Program-made: the position numbers and the translations under genes | Source of the DNA: a virus | Virus record (IMG/VR): IMGVR_UViG_3300042562_001671 | Span: 1 to 62,433 of that record | Length of the DNA: 62,433 nt | Reading direction: 5' to 3' (one strand) | Notes under the pieces: model-generated | The model's input: the letters and a program-made list of their open reading frames with translations, nothing else | Told to the model about the DNA's origin: nothing | Databases searched by the model: none | Shown here: positions 11,606 to 19,726 of the stretch, piece after piece | Layout: the number at the start of each line of letters is the position of its first letter | How positions within the stretch are numbered: the stretch's first letter is position 1

Positions 11606-12742
11606 ATGAAGGTAATAAAATTAACCGAATCTGAACTTAATCGTATTGTTAAGAGGGTATTACAGACCGAACAAGAATCTGAGGAAGAACCGGATAAAAA
11701 TTTAGTTGTGGGTCTTAGAAACTTTTCTAAAGGTAGAATTACTAAAGATGAGTTATATCGTCTTGATGACAGCATATATGATATTGATGTAAACGAACCT
11801 TTGGGACAATCAATTATTACAATTCAATTTGAGGATGATAAAGAATTGTTTAAAGAATTGGATATTGATGAGCAGGACATTTGGTTTATGGGGGCCCTTA
11901 ATTCATATAATGGTTATGAATTTATGGATTCGTATCAGGTGGAACAGGATTTTAAAGATGGGTATGGAATATATTATGATTTAAATGATGAAAATGCAGA
12001 AACACTTAAAGGTATTGCAACCACAATTTTACCAAATAAGGAATTTAATATTGAGGATGATGAATACAAAAGAGAGTTATCTGAAATGTTACTTAATTTA
12101 TTCTATGATGAAATGGATTACATTTTTGGGGATTTTGCCGCTGAAAAAGACAGTGAAATGAATGCGGTTGCAAAAGAAGCAATAAAAGACGAATTTGAAA
12201 GACCGTTAGAGGAAAGTGGTATTAATCTTAATTATGATATGGATGAAGTTGATATTACCTTGGCAGATTTATATCTTGGGGCGTTACAATTAAATATGTT
12301 TAACTCAGATGCCAAAGAAATTGTTACCGCAATAATGAAAAGGGCGTTAGGTGATAGTGTTGGAGGATGGTATGAAAGTAGTTATGAGTTTCAAGATGAA
12401 AGTAAATTTGATTCCAAATCATTTAATAATTACGTAGCCACACAATTTGAAAAAATATCTAATAAATTGGATGAAAGAAGTGATGAGTTTTTTACAGTTC
12501 AAGATTTTGTTGAATTTAGAGACCGAGTTACATCAAAGTATAAATTAAAAACTTGGTATGCTAATCCTAAAGATGATAATATTATTTTTCTAATTGACTC
12601 ATTTGACCCTGGTAGTATGTCTGTTAGATTAAATGTTAAAACTAAAGATAATGGGTTATTTAAACAACTTAGATTAGATGAAGAACAATTTAACAATTTT
12701 TTATATCAATATTCGTTAGATGATTATGAAAATATGGATTAA
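11606..12742 (+). CDS. Acidic protein with LTES leader, 378 aa
   Basis: The N-terminus MKVIKLTESELNRIVKRVL is an amphipathic helix shared with the protein at 38919. The remainder is acidic (many Asp/Glu runs such as EDDKELFKELDIDEQD) with no family I know. The ATG at 11606 is preferred to an upstream one because it lies just after a late-type box and starts the conserved leader. The shared leader on an otherwise unrelated body suggests a sorting signal, for example packaging into the capsid as T4 internal proteins are. The body's function is unknown. Confidence 0.6.
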   Translation: MKVIKLTESELNRIVKRVLQTEQESEEEPDKNLVVGLRNFSKGRITKDELYRLDDSIYDIDVNEPLGQSIITIQFEDDKELFKELDIDEQDIWFMGALNSYNGYEFMDSYQVEQDFKDGYGIYYDLNDENAETLKGIATTILPNKEFNIEDDEYKRELSEMLLNLFYDEMDYIFGDFAAEKDSEMNAVAKEAIKDEFERPLEESGINLNYDMDEVDITLADLYLGALQLNMFNSDAKEIVTAIMKRALGDSVGGWYESSYEFQDESKFDSKSFNNYVATQFEKISNKLDERSDEFFTVQDFVEFRDRVTSKYKLKTWYANPKDDNIIFLIDSFDPGSMSVRLNVKTKDNGLFKQLRLDEEQFNNFLYQYSLDDYENMD

Positions 12743-12747
12743 TTTAT

Positions 12748-12755
12748 TATCTTTG
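12748..12755 (+). promoter_or_regulatory. TATCTTTG box directly before ATG
   Basis: A perfect TAnnTTTG element ends four bases before the ATG at 12760. The transcript would start at or near the A of ATG, so it would be leaderless or nearly so. Confidence 0.5.
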
Positions 12756-12759
12756 TCCC

Positions 12760-13602
12760 ATGACAAACGATATATTATTACTAAAAGAAGTTCTTAGTGT
12801 TCCAACCGTAACTTATCAAGAAGACCTTATGGTCGAGTTTTTACAGAATTGGTTGACCGAAAACAACATAGAACATTACGTTGATGAACACAAAAATGTT
12901 TATGCAACCAAACAAGAATTCGAAAAACTTCCTGAGGATTTTTACTTCCCTTGTGTTATTGCACATACCGACACTGTCCATAGATTGGATACTATTATTG
13001 TTCACGAAGAACAATTACCAAACGCCCAAGGTGAAATTAAAGATGCATTGAAAGCTTACAACTTAAATGGATTACCAACCGGAATTGGTGGTGATGATAA
13101 ATGTGGTGTGTTCGCTTGTTTAAAATTACTTAAAGAAGTTCCAAACTTAAAAGCCGCGTTTTTTGTATCAGAAGAAACAGGATGTCACGGTTCCAAAAAG
13201 GCGGACCCTGAATTTTTCACCAATGTTGGTTATGGAATTCAATTTGATGCACCTGAGAACTGGATGATTACCGAAAAATGTTTCAGTCAAGATTTATTCG
13301 ATAGAGAGTCAGAATTCTTTGAAGTTTGTGACCAAGTATTAACCGAAGGGATGCATAACGAAGATATGCAATACATGGTTCATCCATATACCGATGTTTA
13401 TGCGTTGAGAAGTAAATTTAGTTTTTCTTGTATCAACTTTTCAATTGGGTATTACGATTATCACACACCAAACGAATATGTGGTGATTGAGGATGTTTTT
13501 AAAGGGATTGAGATGGGAAGACAAATGATTGAAAAACTTGGAAATAAATTACACTACAAAGAAGTGGTTGAGATTCCAAGATATAATCACAGATTCTTCT
13601 AA
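12760..13602 (+). CDS. M20-family metallopeptidase
   Basis: A 280-aa peptidase of the M20 (PepT/ArgE-like) fold. The order of motifs is complete: AHTDT (His and Asp ligands), GIGGDDKCGV (bridging Asp), SEETGCHG (catalytic Glu and ligand Glu), QFDAPEN (Asp) and YYDYHTPNE (His). It is shorter than the host PepT (about 400) because the dimerisation lid is reduced. It would cut amino acids from small peptides in the cytoplasm. It sits between the tmRNA and the ClpC-like gene, so it may finish breakdown of Clp products. Confidence 0.88.
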   Translation: MTNDILLLKEVLSVPTVTYQEDLMVEFLQNWLTENNIEHYVDEHKNVYATKQEFEKLPEDFYFPCVIAHTDTVHRLDTIIVHEEQLPNAQGEIKDALKAYNLNGLPTGIGGDDKCGVFACLKLLKEVPNLKAAFFVSEETGCHGSKKADPEFFTNVGYGIQFDAPENWMITEKCFSQDLFDRESEFFEVCDQVLTEGMHNEDMQYMVHPYTDVYALRSKFSFSCINFSIGYYDYHTPNEYVVIEDVFKGIEMGRQMIEKLGNKLHYKEVVEIPRYNHRFF

Positions 13603-13608
13603 AATATA

Positions 13609-13634
13609 AAAGAGACCAAATGGTCTCTTTTTTT
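13609..13634 (+). terminator. Terminator of the peptidase gene
   Basis: AGAGACC-AAAT-GGTCTCT followed by T residues, six bases past the stop codon. Confidence 0.8.
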
Positions 13635-13651
13635 ATGCTCTATTTATAAAA

Positions 13652-13679
13652 CAAAAAAAAGGGGATTTTCATCCCCTTC
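13652..13679 (-). terminator. Terminator of the ClpC-like gene
   Basis: AAGGGGATGAAAATCCCC followed by eight T in the minus sense, next to the stop codon. Confidence 0.8.
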
Positions 13680-13683
13680 CTTA

Positions 13684-15699
13684 TTATCTACCTTTTTTAG
13701 TGATTTTGATATCCTCTCCATCCATTTTAATTTGGTAAGATTTACCTTCAATCATTTTACCGGTTAACACTTCTTCTGATAACAAATCCTCAATCTTATC
13801 TTGGATTGCTCTCTTCAATGGTCTTGCTCCGTACACTTCATCGAACCCAATCTTAGCCAAGTATTTTACTACTTCATCATTGTAGGTTACTGTGTATTTC
13901 ATATCACCAAGACGAGTCATTAATTTCTTTAACTCAATCTCTGTAATTTTTTCAATATCTTCAGCAGATAATGAATTGAAGACAATAGTGTCGTCAATAC
14001 GGTTAATAAACTCCGGAGAGAAGAAGTTTTTCATTTCTTTCATCAAGATTTGTTTTTTCGCCTCCTCATCTGCGTATGAGTTATTTGAGAAACCAATACC
14101 AGTACCGAAGTCTTGTAATTTCTTAACACCCAAGTTAGAGGTTAAGATAATCAAGGTATTCTTGAAGTTAATCTTTCTACCTAAACTATCGGTTACAAAC
14201 CCATCATCCAAGATTTGAAGTAAAACCGTGAAGACATCTTTGTGTGCTTTCTCCACCTCATCAAATAAGATAACAGAATATGGTTTGTTTTTAACTTTCT
14301 CAGTTAATAATCCACCTTCTTCATACCCAACATATCCCGGAGGTGCTCCAACCAATTTAGAGATTGAGTGTTTCTCTTGGTATTCTGACATATCCACACG
14401 GATAAGTGAATCTTCAGTTCCAAACATCTCTTTAGCCAATTGTTTTGCCAAGTGAGTTTTACCCACTCCGGTTGAACCTAAGAAGATAAATGAACCAATA
14501 GGTCTGTTAGGGTCTTTGATACCTAAACGGTTTCTCTTGATTGATTTGGCAATCTTAACAACAGCCGCGTCTTGACCAATTACTTTACCCATGATTGATT
14601 TATCTAAATTCATCAATGCTTTAGAGTCATCCGCGTCCATTTTATTCACAGGAATCTTAGTCATACTTGATACAACTTGATAAACAGTTTCAAGAACAAT
14701 AGTCTGTTTTTCCAAATCCATTTGTTTTGAAAACTTCTCTTTTTCCGCCTCAAGTTTGATTAACAATTTTTTCTCCTTATCTCTAAGTTGGGCAGCTTGT
14801 TCGTAGTTTTGTTTTTTAACTACTTCCATTTTCTCGATTTTAATCTCCGCAGCTTTCTTTTTCAATTCCTCAATAACTTCAGGAACTTTAATCTCGGTTT
14901 GCATACGAGCCCCAACCTCATCTAAGATATCAAACGCTTTATCCGGGAACTCACGGTCGGTGATATAACGGTCCGCCAATTTAACGCAAGTTTCAATAAC
15001 TTCATCACTATACAATACCTTGTGGTATGATTCGTATTTATCACGAACATTTTTAAGTATTTCGATTGTTTCCTCAACTGTTGATGGTTCCACCACTACT
15101 TTTTGGAATCTACGTTCCAATGCTCCGTCTTTCTCAATGTTTTTACGGAACTCGTCAAGAGTTGTTGCTCCGATACATTGAACCTCACCACGAGCAAGTG
15201 CTGGTTTGAAGATGTTTGAACCATCCATTGAACCTGATGAGTTACCCGAACCCACCAAAGTATGAATCTCATCAATAAACACGATGATGTTTGGATTAGC
15301 ACTTAGTTCTTCGATAATCACTTTCATTCTTTCCTCAAATTGTCCACGGTACTTGGTACCTGCAACAACTGAAGTTAAGTCAAGGTTTACGATTCTTTTG
15401 TCCACTAAGTTTCTTGGACATTCACCACTTACGATTTTCATGGCAAGACCTTCAACAAGTGCTGTTTTACCACACCCCGGTTCACCTAAAATAATAGGGT
15501 TATTCTTTTTTCTACGAGAAAGGATTTGTGCGATTCTCAAAATCTCGGCATCTCTACCAATTACAGGGTCTAATTTACCTGCCTCCGCTAGTTTGTTTAA
15601 ATCTCTACTGAAATTGTCTAATACAGGAGTATTTGTGTCCATAGCTTGTTTTTGTGCTCTGTTACCTGATTTGTCGTTTTCGTCCATTAAGTCGTTCAT
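13684..15699 (-). CDS. clpC: ClpC-type AAA+ unfoldase without N-domain
   Basis: A 671-aa protein with two AAA+ modules. D1 has GEPGCGKT (residues 72-79) and VFIDEIH. D2 has GSTGVGKT and VILFDEVEKA. TPVLDNFSRDLNKLAEAGKLDP and a UVR-like middle (NYEQAAQLRDKEKKL) identify ClpC rather than ClpB. The GTGIGFSN segment near residue 535 is the [LIV]-G-F loop that docks on ClpP, absent from ClpB. The double Clp-N domain at the start of host ClpC (about 840 aa) is missing. It should feed proteins to host ClpP. Divergent from it is a UVR-domain gene that could be its adaptor. Confidence 0.9.
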   Translation of the reverse strand: MNDLMDENDKSGNRAQKQAMDTNTPVLDNFSRDLNKLAEAGKLDPVIGRDAEILRIAQILSRRKKNNPIILGEPGCGKTALVEGLAMKIVSGECPRNLVDKRIVNLDLTSVVAGTKYRGQFEERMKVIIEELSANPNIIVFIDEIHTLVGSGNSSGSMDGSNIFKPALARGEVQCIGATTLDEFRKNIEKDGALERRFQKVVVEPSTVEETIEILKNVRDKYESYHKVLYSDEVIETCVKLADRYITDREFPDKAFDILDEVGARMQTEIKVPEVIEELKKKAAEIKIEKMEVVKKQNYEQAAQLRDKEKKLLIKLEAEKEKFSKQMDLEKQTIVLETVYQVVSSMTKIPVNKMDADDSKALMNLDKSIMGKVIGQDAAVVKIAKSIKRNRLGIKDPNRPIGSFIFLGSTGVGKTHLAKQLAKEMFGTEDSLIRVDMSEYQEKHSISKLVGAPPGYVGYEEGGLLTEKVKNKPYSVILFDEVEKAHKDVFTVLLQILDDGFVTDSLGRKINFKNTLIILTSNLGVKKLQDFGTGIGFSNNSYADEEAKKQILMKEMKNFFSPEFINRIDDTIVFNSLSAEDIEKITEIELKKLMTRLGDMKYTVTYNDEVVKYLAKIGFDEVYGARPLKRAIQDKIEDLLSEEVLTGKMIEGKSYQIKMDGEDIKITKKGR

Positions 15700-15872
15700 A
15701 GTTTTCTAATTTTATTTTACAAAGGTCCATCAAATTTTGTTCTTATCCTAATTTTTAGACAAATTGTCAGTAAATATTTTTTTTACCTGACATATTGACA
15801 TATTTATTCGAATGGTATATTATTTGAATACGACAAAGGTATAAAATAAATCTGAATTAAAAAAATTAAATT
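15700..15872. promoter_or_regulatory. Divergent promoter region between clpC and UVR gene
   Basis: On the plus strand TTGACA (15795) is followed by TATATTATTTG (from about 15816), facing the UVR gene. In the minus sense a weak GACCTTTG box lies close to the clpC start. Both genes may be switched on together. The ACCTGACATATTGACATATT stretch repeats GACATATT and could be an operator. Confidence 0.45.
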
Positions 15873-16250
15873 ATGTTTGGAAACGAAAAAAATTTTAATG
15901 ACATTTTAAGAGCGTTCGATGATATGTTCGCTCAGTTCGATTCTCGTTTAGGAGAATGGAAAGCGCAAACTAAAGTATCTGAAGATGGTACAATGAAAGT
16001 TACTACATATTATAGGAGTAATGAACCAAAAAAATCTAAAGAGAATACAGGTCTAAAACACCAATTAGAATTAGCTATTGAAAATGAAGACTTTGAAAAG
16101 GCGGTTGAGATTAGAGACCAAATTAAAAAATTGGAATCTAATCAAGAGGCAATCAATAAACTTGAAGAAGAATTAAAACAATCAATTAAAGAACACAACT
16201 TTGAAAGGTCGATTGAAATTCGTGACGAGTTGAAAGGATTAAGAAAGTAA
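15873..16250 (+). CDS. UVR-domain protein, possible ClpC adaptor
   Basis: A 125-aa protein with two UVR motifs: AIENEDFEKAVEIRDQIKKLE (about 70-92) and SIKEHNFERSIEIRDELKGLR (about 103-125). The N-terminal half is a helical segment (NDILRAFDDMFAQFDSRL). UVR motifs occur in UvrB, UvrC, ClpC and the ClpC adaptor McsA. The protein has no nuclease or zinc fingers. Because it is divergent from a ClpC gene with its own UVR motif, I infer that it binds ClpC and chooses substrates or controls assembly. It ends at a strong terminator. Confidence 0.75.
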   Translation: MFGNEKNFNDILRAFDDMFAQFDSRLGEWKAQTKVSEDGTMKVTTYYRSNEPKKSKENTGLKHQLELAIENEDFEKAVEIRDQIKKLESNQEAINKLEEELKQSIKEHNFERSIEIRDELKGLRK

Positions 16251-16253
16251 AAA

Positions 16254-16281
16254 GAAACCCCGCCCAATAGGTGGGGTTTTA
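16254..16281. terminator. Convergent terminator
   Basis: AAACCCCGCC-CAATA-GGTGGGGTTTT lies between the plus UVR gene and the minus sulfotransferase gene. Confidence 0.75.
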
Positions 16282-16953
16282 TCTTTCATATCCAAAATTA
16301 TCAAAATCTTCTGAAAATAAATTTTGAATAATTAATTTATTTTGAGGTGTTTTATGTGTTTCGTAATCAATATTCTCTGGGTTCAGATTAATTTGATATA
16401 AAGGAGATAGAGGTAAATTAATTAAATTACTTAACGGGGTTATATCGTTGGTTAAATCTTCTAATTTGAAATGATAGAAATTACAATCTACATTTTTCCA
16501 ACTACTTTGTGTTTGATAAAACCGGGTACCTCCCCATGACTTTTTATTCTCTATAACATAGTTAATGTGTGTTGAATTTCCATAAAAGTCCTCAATAAAA
16601 TTTTCAGAATTAATTGTTGAGTTTAGATGAACTAAAAATTGGTCAAAGGTATATCCACTAATTGGAACATTTGACTCAAAATCAGGTCGATTAAAAATTC
16701 TAATTTGATGGTAATATCCGGATATTATTTTATCATAAGGATTTCTAGTTACTTGTATAACTTTATATCCGTCAAGAGACTCAATATCGTAAGCAACCAT
16801 AATTTCGTCTAATTTTAAATGAAGTTTTGGTGTAAGATATGTGTTATTTTGAGAGTCTTCAATAAACCCATTATTATTTAAATTATTGCGTAAAGAATTA
16901 GACGCAGTTTTTGGAGGGTATAAAAATATTATTTTTTGTGTTTTAGATATCAT
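16279..16953 (-). CDS. Sulfotransferase-family protein
   Basis: IIFLYPPKTASNSLRN is the 5'-phosphosulfate loop (KTAS) and VIQVTRNPYDKIISGYY is the 3'-phosphate binding motif of PAPS-dependent sulfotransferases. The length of about 224 aa suits the compact carbohydrate-type enzymes. I place the start at the second Met because the first is deep in the upstream gene; the 11-base overlap still couples them. It would move sulfate from PAPS to a sugar or tyrosine acceptor. Its partner gene is an Asp/Asn hydroxylase, so both may modify the virion or host proteins. Confidence 0.8.
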   Translation of the reverse strand: MISKTQKIIFLYPPKTASNSLRNNLNNNGFIEDSQNNTYLTPKLHLKLDEIMVAYDIESLDGYKVIQVTRNPYDKIISGYYHQIRIFNRPDFESNVPISGYTFDQFLVHLNSTINSENFIEDFYGNSTHINYVIENKKSWGGTRFYQTQSSWKNVDCNFYHFKLEDLTNDITPLSNLINLPLSPLYQINLNPENIDYETHKTPQNKLIIQNLFSEDFDNFGYER

Positions 16954-17512
16954 ATGTTTCAAATAAAGATTCTTCAATCCAATCAACAATTAGATGTATT
17001 CTATCTGTGTTCCCAAAATTATCAACGGAATGTTTTTGTTTATCGTTGTTAATTTCCCATAGCTCACCTAATCTTAGATTTCTTTTATCATCACCTACCG
17101 TAAAAAAACAATCTTCATTTGTTTGTATTGGTATGTGAATTCTTCGACAAATAACTAAACTAAACCCCACAATATCAACATGAGGTCTAATAGATTCTTT
17201 GGCAGTTAACTTAACTAACAATGCTCTCATTATTCTACCATTCTCACCTGTGTTGAGTTTAATTATTTCCTCAATTTTGGTAATCTCTTCTTTAAATAAA
17301 GGATAATGATTTGTTGGCATTATTTTTAAATGGTTAAAATTGAATGACTTATCAAAAATAATCGGAATTGTTTTTGTGTGGACGTGTTCACTACCATACC
17401 TTTTTTGTCTATCACTAAATTCGTCCCAATCCAAATTATTGTCGATGATTATTTTTAAAATATTCTCGACATTGTAATCTCCGTGTTTAATAAATGTTTC
17501 AGTTACGTCCAT
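16943..17512 (-). CDS. Aspartyl/asparaginyl beta-hydroxylase-like 2OG-Fe(II) oxygenase
   Basis: RPHVDIVGFSLVICRRIHIPI holds the HxD iron ligands. ELWEINNDKQKHSVDNFGNTDRIHLIVDW holds the distal His and the Arg that grips 2-oxoglutarate. This is the catalytic core of the Asp/Asn hydroxylase family, about 189 aa here. I chose the Met at 17512, next to a TATTTATT palindrome. It hydroxylates a protein side chain or a free amino acid; the substrate is unknown. It is translationally coupled to the sulfotransferase. Confidence 0.8.
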   Translation of the reverse strand: MDVTETFIKHGDYNVENILKIIIDNNLDWDEFSDRQKRYGSEHVHTKTIPIIFDKSFNFNHLKIMPTNHYPLFKEEITKIEEIIKLNTGENGRIMRALLVKLTAKESIRPHVDIVGFSLVICRRIHIPIQTNEDCFFTVGDDKRNLRLGELWEINNDKQKHSVDNFGNTDRIHLIVDWIEESLFETYDI

Positions 17513-17517
17513 TGTTA

Positions 17518-17525
17518 TATTTATT
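17518..17525 (+). promoter_or_regulatory. Late-type box TATTTATT between divergent genes
   Basis: It lies 5 bases before the plus-strand ATG at 17530. On the other strand AATAAATA lies just before the minus gene at 17512. Confidence 0.45.
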
Positions 17526-17529
17526 AAAT

Positions 17530-17862
17530 ATGAGACCATTTGAAAATTTTTTAGTTAGTAGTGTTGGGTTACAACGCATAATCGAAATATATCTTAAAAT
17601 AAGGCAATATTTCCAATCAGAAGGGTGGAGTGAAAAGGATTTAGAAAGTCCACCATATTACTCGGCTCAATTAATGACTCTTCATGAAAAATTTGGTGGT
17701 GAAATAAGAGATTTACTTCGCCAGATGAAGGACTTAGGTTTTGAGGTAGAAAAAGAGGATTTTAATGAATACTTAAAACCTATTTTACAAAACATAAACG
17801 AACTAACACCGCTAAGCGATGGGGATTACAAGAGAGGAAATCAAGGGGACGAAGATTATTAA
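17530..17862 (+). CDS. Unknown 110-aa protein
   Basis: The protein starts MRPFENFLVSSVGLQRIIEIY and has helical stretches (KIRQYFQSEGWSEKDLES; LRQMKDLGFEVEKEDFNEYL). There is no recognised domain. The ATG at 17530 follows a late-type box. Its end overlaps the KTSC gene by 44 bases in another frame, which is unusually long and suggests tight coupling. Confidence 0.6.
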   Translation: MRPFENFLVSSVGLQRIIEIYLKIRQYFQSEGWSEKDLESPPYYSAQLMTLHEKFGGEIRDLLRQMKDLGFEVEKEDFNEYLKPILQNINELTPLSDGDYKRGNQGDEDY

Positions 17863-18061
17863 TGAAATAAAATCGTCAAACATTAAACGAACAGAATACG
17901 ATACTGAAACAAAAAAAATGATTGTTGAATTTAACAATGGATACAAGTATGAGTATGATGAAGTACCACACCAAACCTACACAAAATTTAGAGCAGCTGA
18001 GTCTCAAGGAAAATATTTTGTAACTGACATATCAAAAGCCTACAAGTATAAGAAACTGTAG
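17819..18061 (+). CDS. KTSC-domain protein
   Basis: An 80-aa protein matching the KTSC domain: SSNIKRTEYDTETKKMIVEF, NNGYKYEYDEVP and FRAAESQGKYF. KTSC domains are found alone or fused to lysyl-tRNA synthetase and phage proteins; their role is not settled. It overlaps the gene before it. It is one of two genes here that end in TAG, which shows TAG is used as a stop by this phage. Confidence 0.85.
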   Translation: MGITREEIKGTKIINEIKSSNIKRTEYDTETKKMIVEFNNGYKYEYDEVPHQTYTKFRAAESQGKYFVTDISKAYKYKKL

Positions 18062-18069
18062 TATTTATA
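18062..18069 (+). promoter_or_regulatory. Late-type box TATTTATA
   Basis: It starts directly after the KTSC stop codon and ends three bases before the ATG at 18073, so a transcript from it would be leaderless. Confidence 0.45.
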
Positions 18070-18072
18070 ATA

Positions 18073-18804
18073 ATGAGTAAATTACAACAAATACTTAATA
18101 GTTTCACTATTAAAGAAACGCTTAACCCAAAAGTATGGGAAAATCCTACTGACCCTAAAAAGTCAACTATGATTCCTAAAGTTAGAAAAGCTCTTGAGCG
18201 TATTGCTGAGGAATTTGTCAACTATTTGGGTGATGACGTATTTGTTGAGGACGTTGTTCTTACAGGGTCTCTTTCGAATTACAATTGGTCTGAATTTTCG
18301 GATTTTGATTTACATATTATTGTTGACATGGACGAATATGGAGATGAAGATGAATTATACAAAGAACTTTTTAACTTAAAAAAACAACTTTTTAACGACA
18401 AACATAATATTAAAATTTTTGGGTACGATGTTGAATTATACGCCCAAGATGCCGAAGAACCTCATATTAGTTCAGGTGTTTATTCTGTAATGAATAACAA
18501 ATGGATTAATGTCCCAAAGAAAATGAATCTTGAAATAGATAAAAAAGTTCTTGAGGATAAAATACAAAATTGGATTGAAAAAATTGATACTGCCGTAGAG
18601 AATGGTGATGTCAAAGTTCTTGAATCACTTAAAGAGAAATTAAAGAAATATCGCCAATCCGGATTGGATGGTGATGGGGAATTATCCTATGAAAATTTGG
18701 TGTTTAAATATTTGAGAAGGTCCGAACATATTGAAAAATTATTTAATTCAATAAATAAAGGTACCGACAAAGAACTATCCGTTGAAAGAAAAATGGAGGA
18801 TTAG
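18073..18804 (+). CDS. Predicted nucleotidyltransferase (pol-beta fold)
   Basis: VVLTGSLSNYNWSEFSDFDLHIIVD is the G-S-x(9)-D-x-D motif of minimal nucleotidyltransferases; GYDVELY would hold the third acidic residue. The first 60 residues form a helical leader (MSKLQQILNSFTIKETL) like other proteins here that may be sorted to the capsid. The C-terminal 90 residues are helical and charged. The family includes antibiotic-modifying enzymes, CCA-like enzymes and the MNT antitoxins. No HEPN partner is seen next to it. The stop codon is TAG. Confidence 0.75.
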   Translation: MSKLQQILNSFTIKETLNPKVWENPTDPKKSTMIPKVRKALERIAEEFVNYLGDDVFVEDVVLTGSLSNYNWSEFSDFDLHIIVDMDEYGDEDELYKELFNLKKQLFNDKHNIKIFGYDVELYAQDAEEPHISSGVYSVMNNKWINVPKKMNLEIDKKVLEDKIQNWIEKIDTAVENGDVKVLESLKEKLKKYRQSGLDGDGELSYENLVFKYLRRSEHIEKLFNSINKGTDKELSVERKMED

Positions 18805-18837
18805 TTGGTTAAATTTCAATAATTGTTAATAATCGTA

Positions 18838-18845
18838 TATTTATA
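18838..18845 (+). promoter_or_regulatory. Late-type box TATTTATA
   Basis: GTATATTTATAAATAA holds both the box and its reverse complement, 13 bases before the ATG at 18859. It may drive the long head operon. Confidence 0.5.
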
Positions 18846-18858
18846 AATAAAAAATTAA

Positions 18859-19704
18859 ATGGCATTCGTTACATATCTTATAGCACCTTGCGCGGGTGGT
18901 TCATCACTAACCGTAGAATTTAACAGTTCATCACTTCCAGCAGTGGGAGGAAATTATTATTTAACATTCACAGGTGTAACAACTCAGGGATGTTATGAGG
19001 TGGTTGATACTGCGGAGCCAGGAACAGGTTCAGATTATGTTGCAACAATGTCAACAAATTATGGTGATTGTTCAACTTGTTTTTCTGTAAATCCAACACC
19101 AACACCAACACCGACTCAAACTTCAACACCAACCAATACCCCAACTCCATCGGTAACTGCGACTAATACCTCAACTCCAACACCAACTCAAACTCCAACT
19201 CAAACTCAAACTCAGACTCAGACAGGTACACCAACAAATACTCCAACAAATACACCAACACCATCTGTAACGGCAACAAATACTCAAACTCCTACTCCAA
19301 CAAATACGCCAACTAATACGAGTACACCAACAAATACTCCGACTAACACAAGCACTCAAACACCTACACCTACAAACACACCGACTAATACAGGTACTCC
19401 AACTAGTACCCCAACAAATACACCAACAAATACGGGTACACCAACAAATACGCCGACAAACACACCAACACCAACACAAACTCAAACACCATCACCAAGT
19501 CCATATCCATTAACAGGATATAGTGTGGATAATCAATACGCGTATACTGTTGAAATATTAGGTAATTTTAGTGGTGGGTCAATTACTGAGGGAGGACCGG
19601 CAAATGGAATTGCACCACACCCTATCTATACCGACGCATATGGAGTACCATTTGCTCAGTTAAATGCAATTACGTTAGGTGGATTTAACGGATTAAATAA
19701 TTAA
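18859..19704 (+). CDS. Thr/Pro-repeat virion surface protein
   Basis: Residues 1-80 form a Cys-bearing beta-rich head ([17 protein letters not shown]). Residues about 80-215 are a stalk of [12 protein letters not shown] units. The last 65 residues form another folded part ([20 protein letters not shown]). A Thr/Pro stalk between two beta domains is typical of extended surface fibres or head decorations. Its many Thr residues could be O-glycosylated, which fits the phage's many glycosyltransferases. It opens the head operon after a late-type box. Confidence 0.65.
   Translation: MAFVTYLIAPCAGGSSLTVEFNSSSLPAVGGNYYLTFTGVTTQGCYEVVDTAEPGTGSDYVATMSTNYGDCSTCFSVNPTPTPTPTQTSTPTNTPTPSVTATNTSTPTPTQTPTQTQTQTQTGTPTNTPTNTPTPSVTATNTQTPTPTNTPTNTSTPTNTPTNTSTQTPTPTNTPTNTGTPTSTPTNTPTNTGTPTNTPTNTPTPTQTQTPSPSPYPLTGYSVDNQYAYTVEILGNFSGGSITEGGPANGIAPHPIYTDAYGVPFAQLNAITLGGFNGLNN
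19098..19500 (+). repeat. In-frame 6-12 bp tandem repeats coding for Thr-Pro units
   Basis: Units such as ACACCAACA and AATACTCCA recur for about 400 bases. They encode the Thr/Pro stalk. Synonymous changes between units show that the protein repeat is under selection. Repeat length may vary between isolates. Confidence 0.8.
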
Positions 19705-19726
19705 AAACAAAACAAATTAATATACA

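Noticed and set aside
19098-19500. CRISPR-like array
   Set aside because: The repeats are short, contiguous and in frame with a protein; there are no spacers. No CRISPR array was seen in the window.
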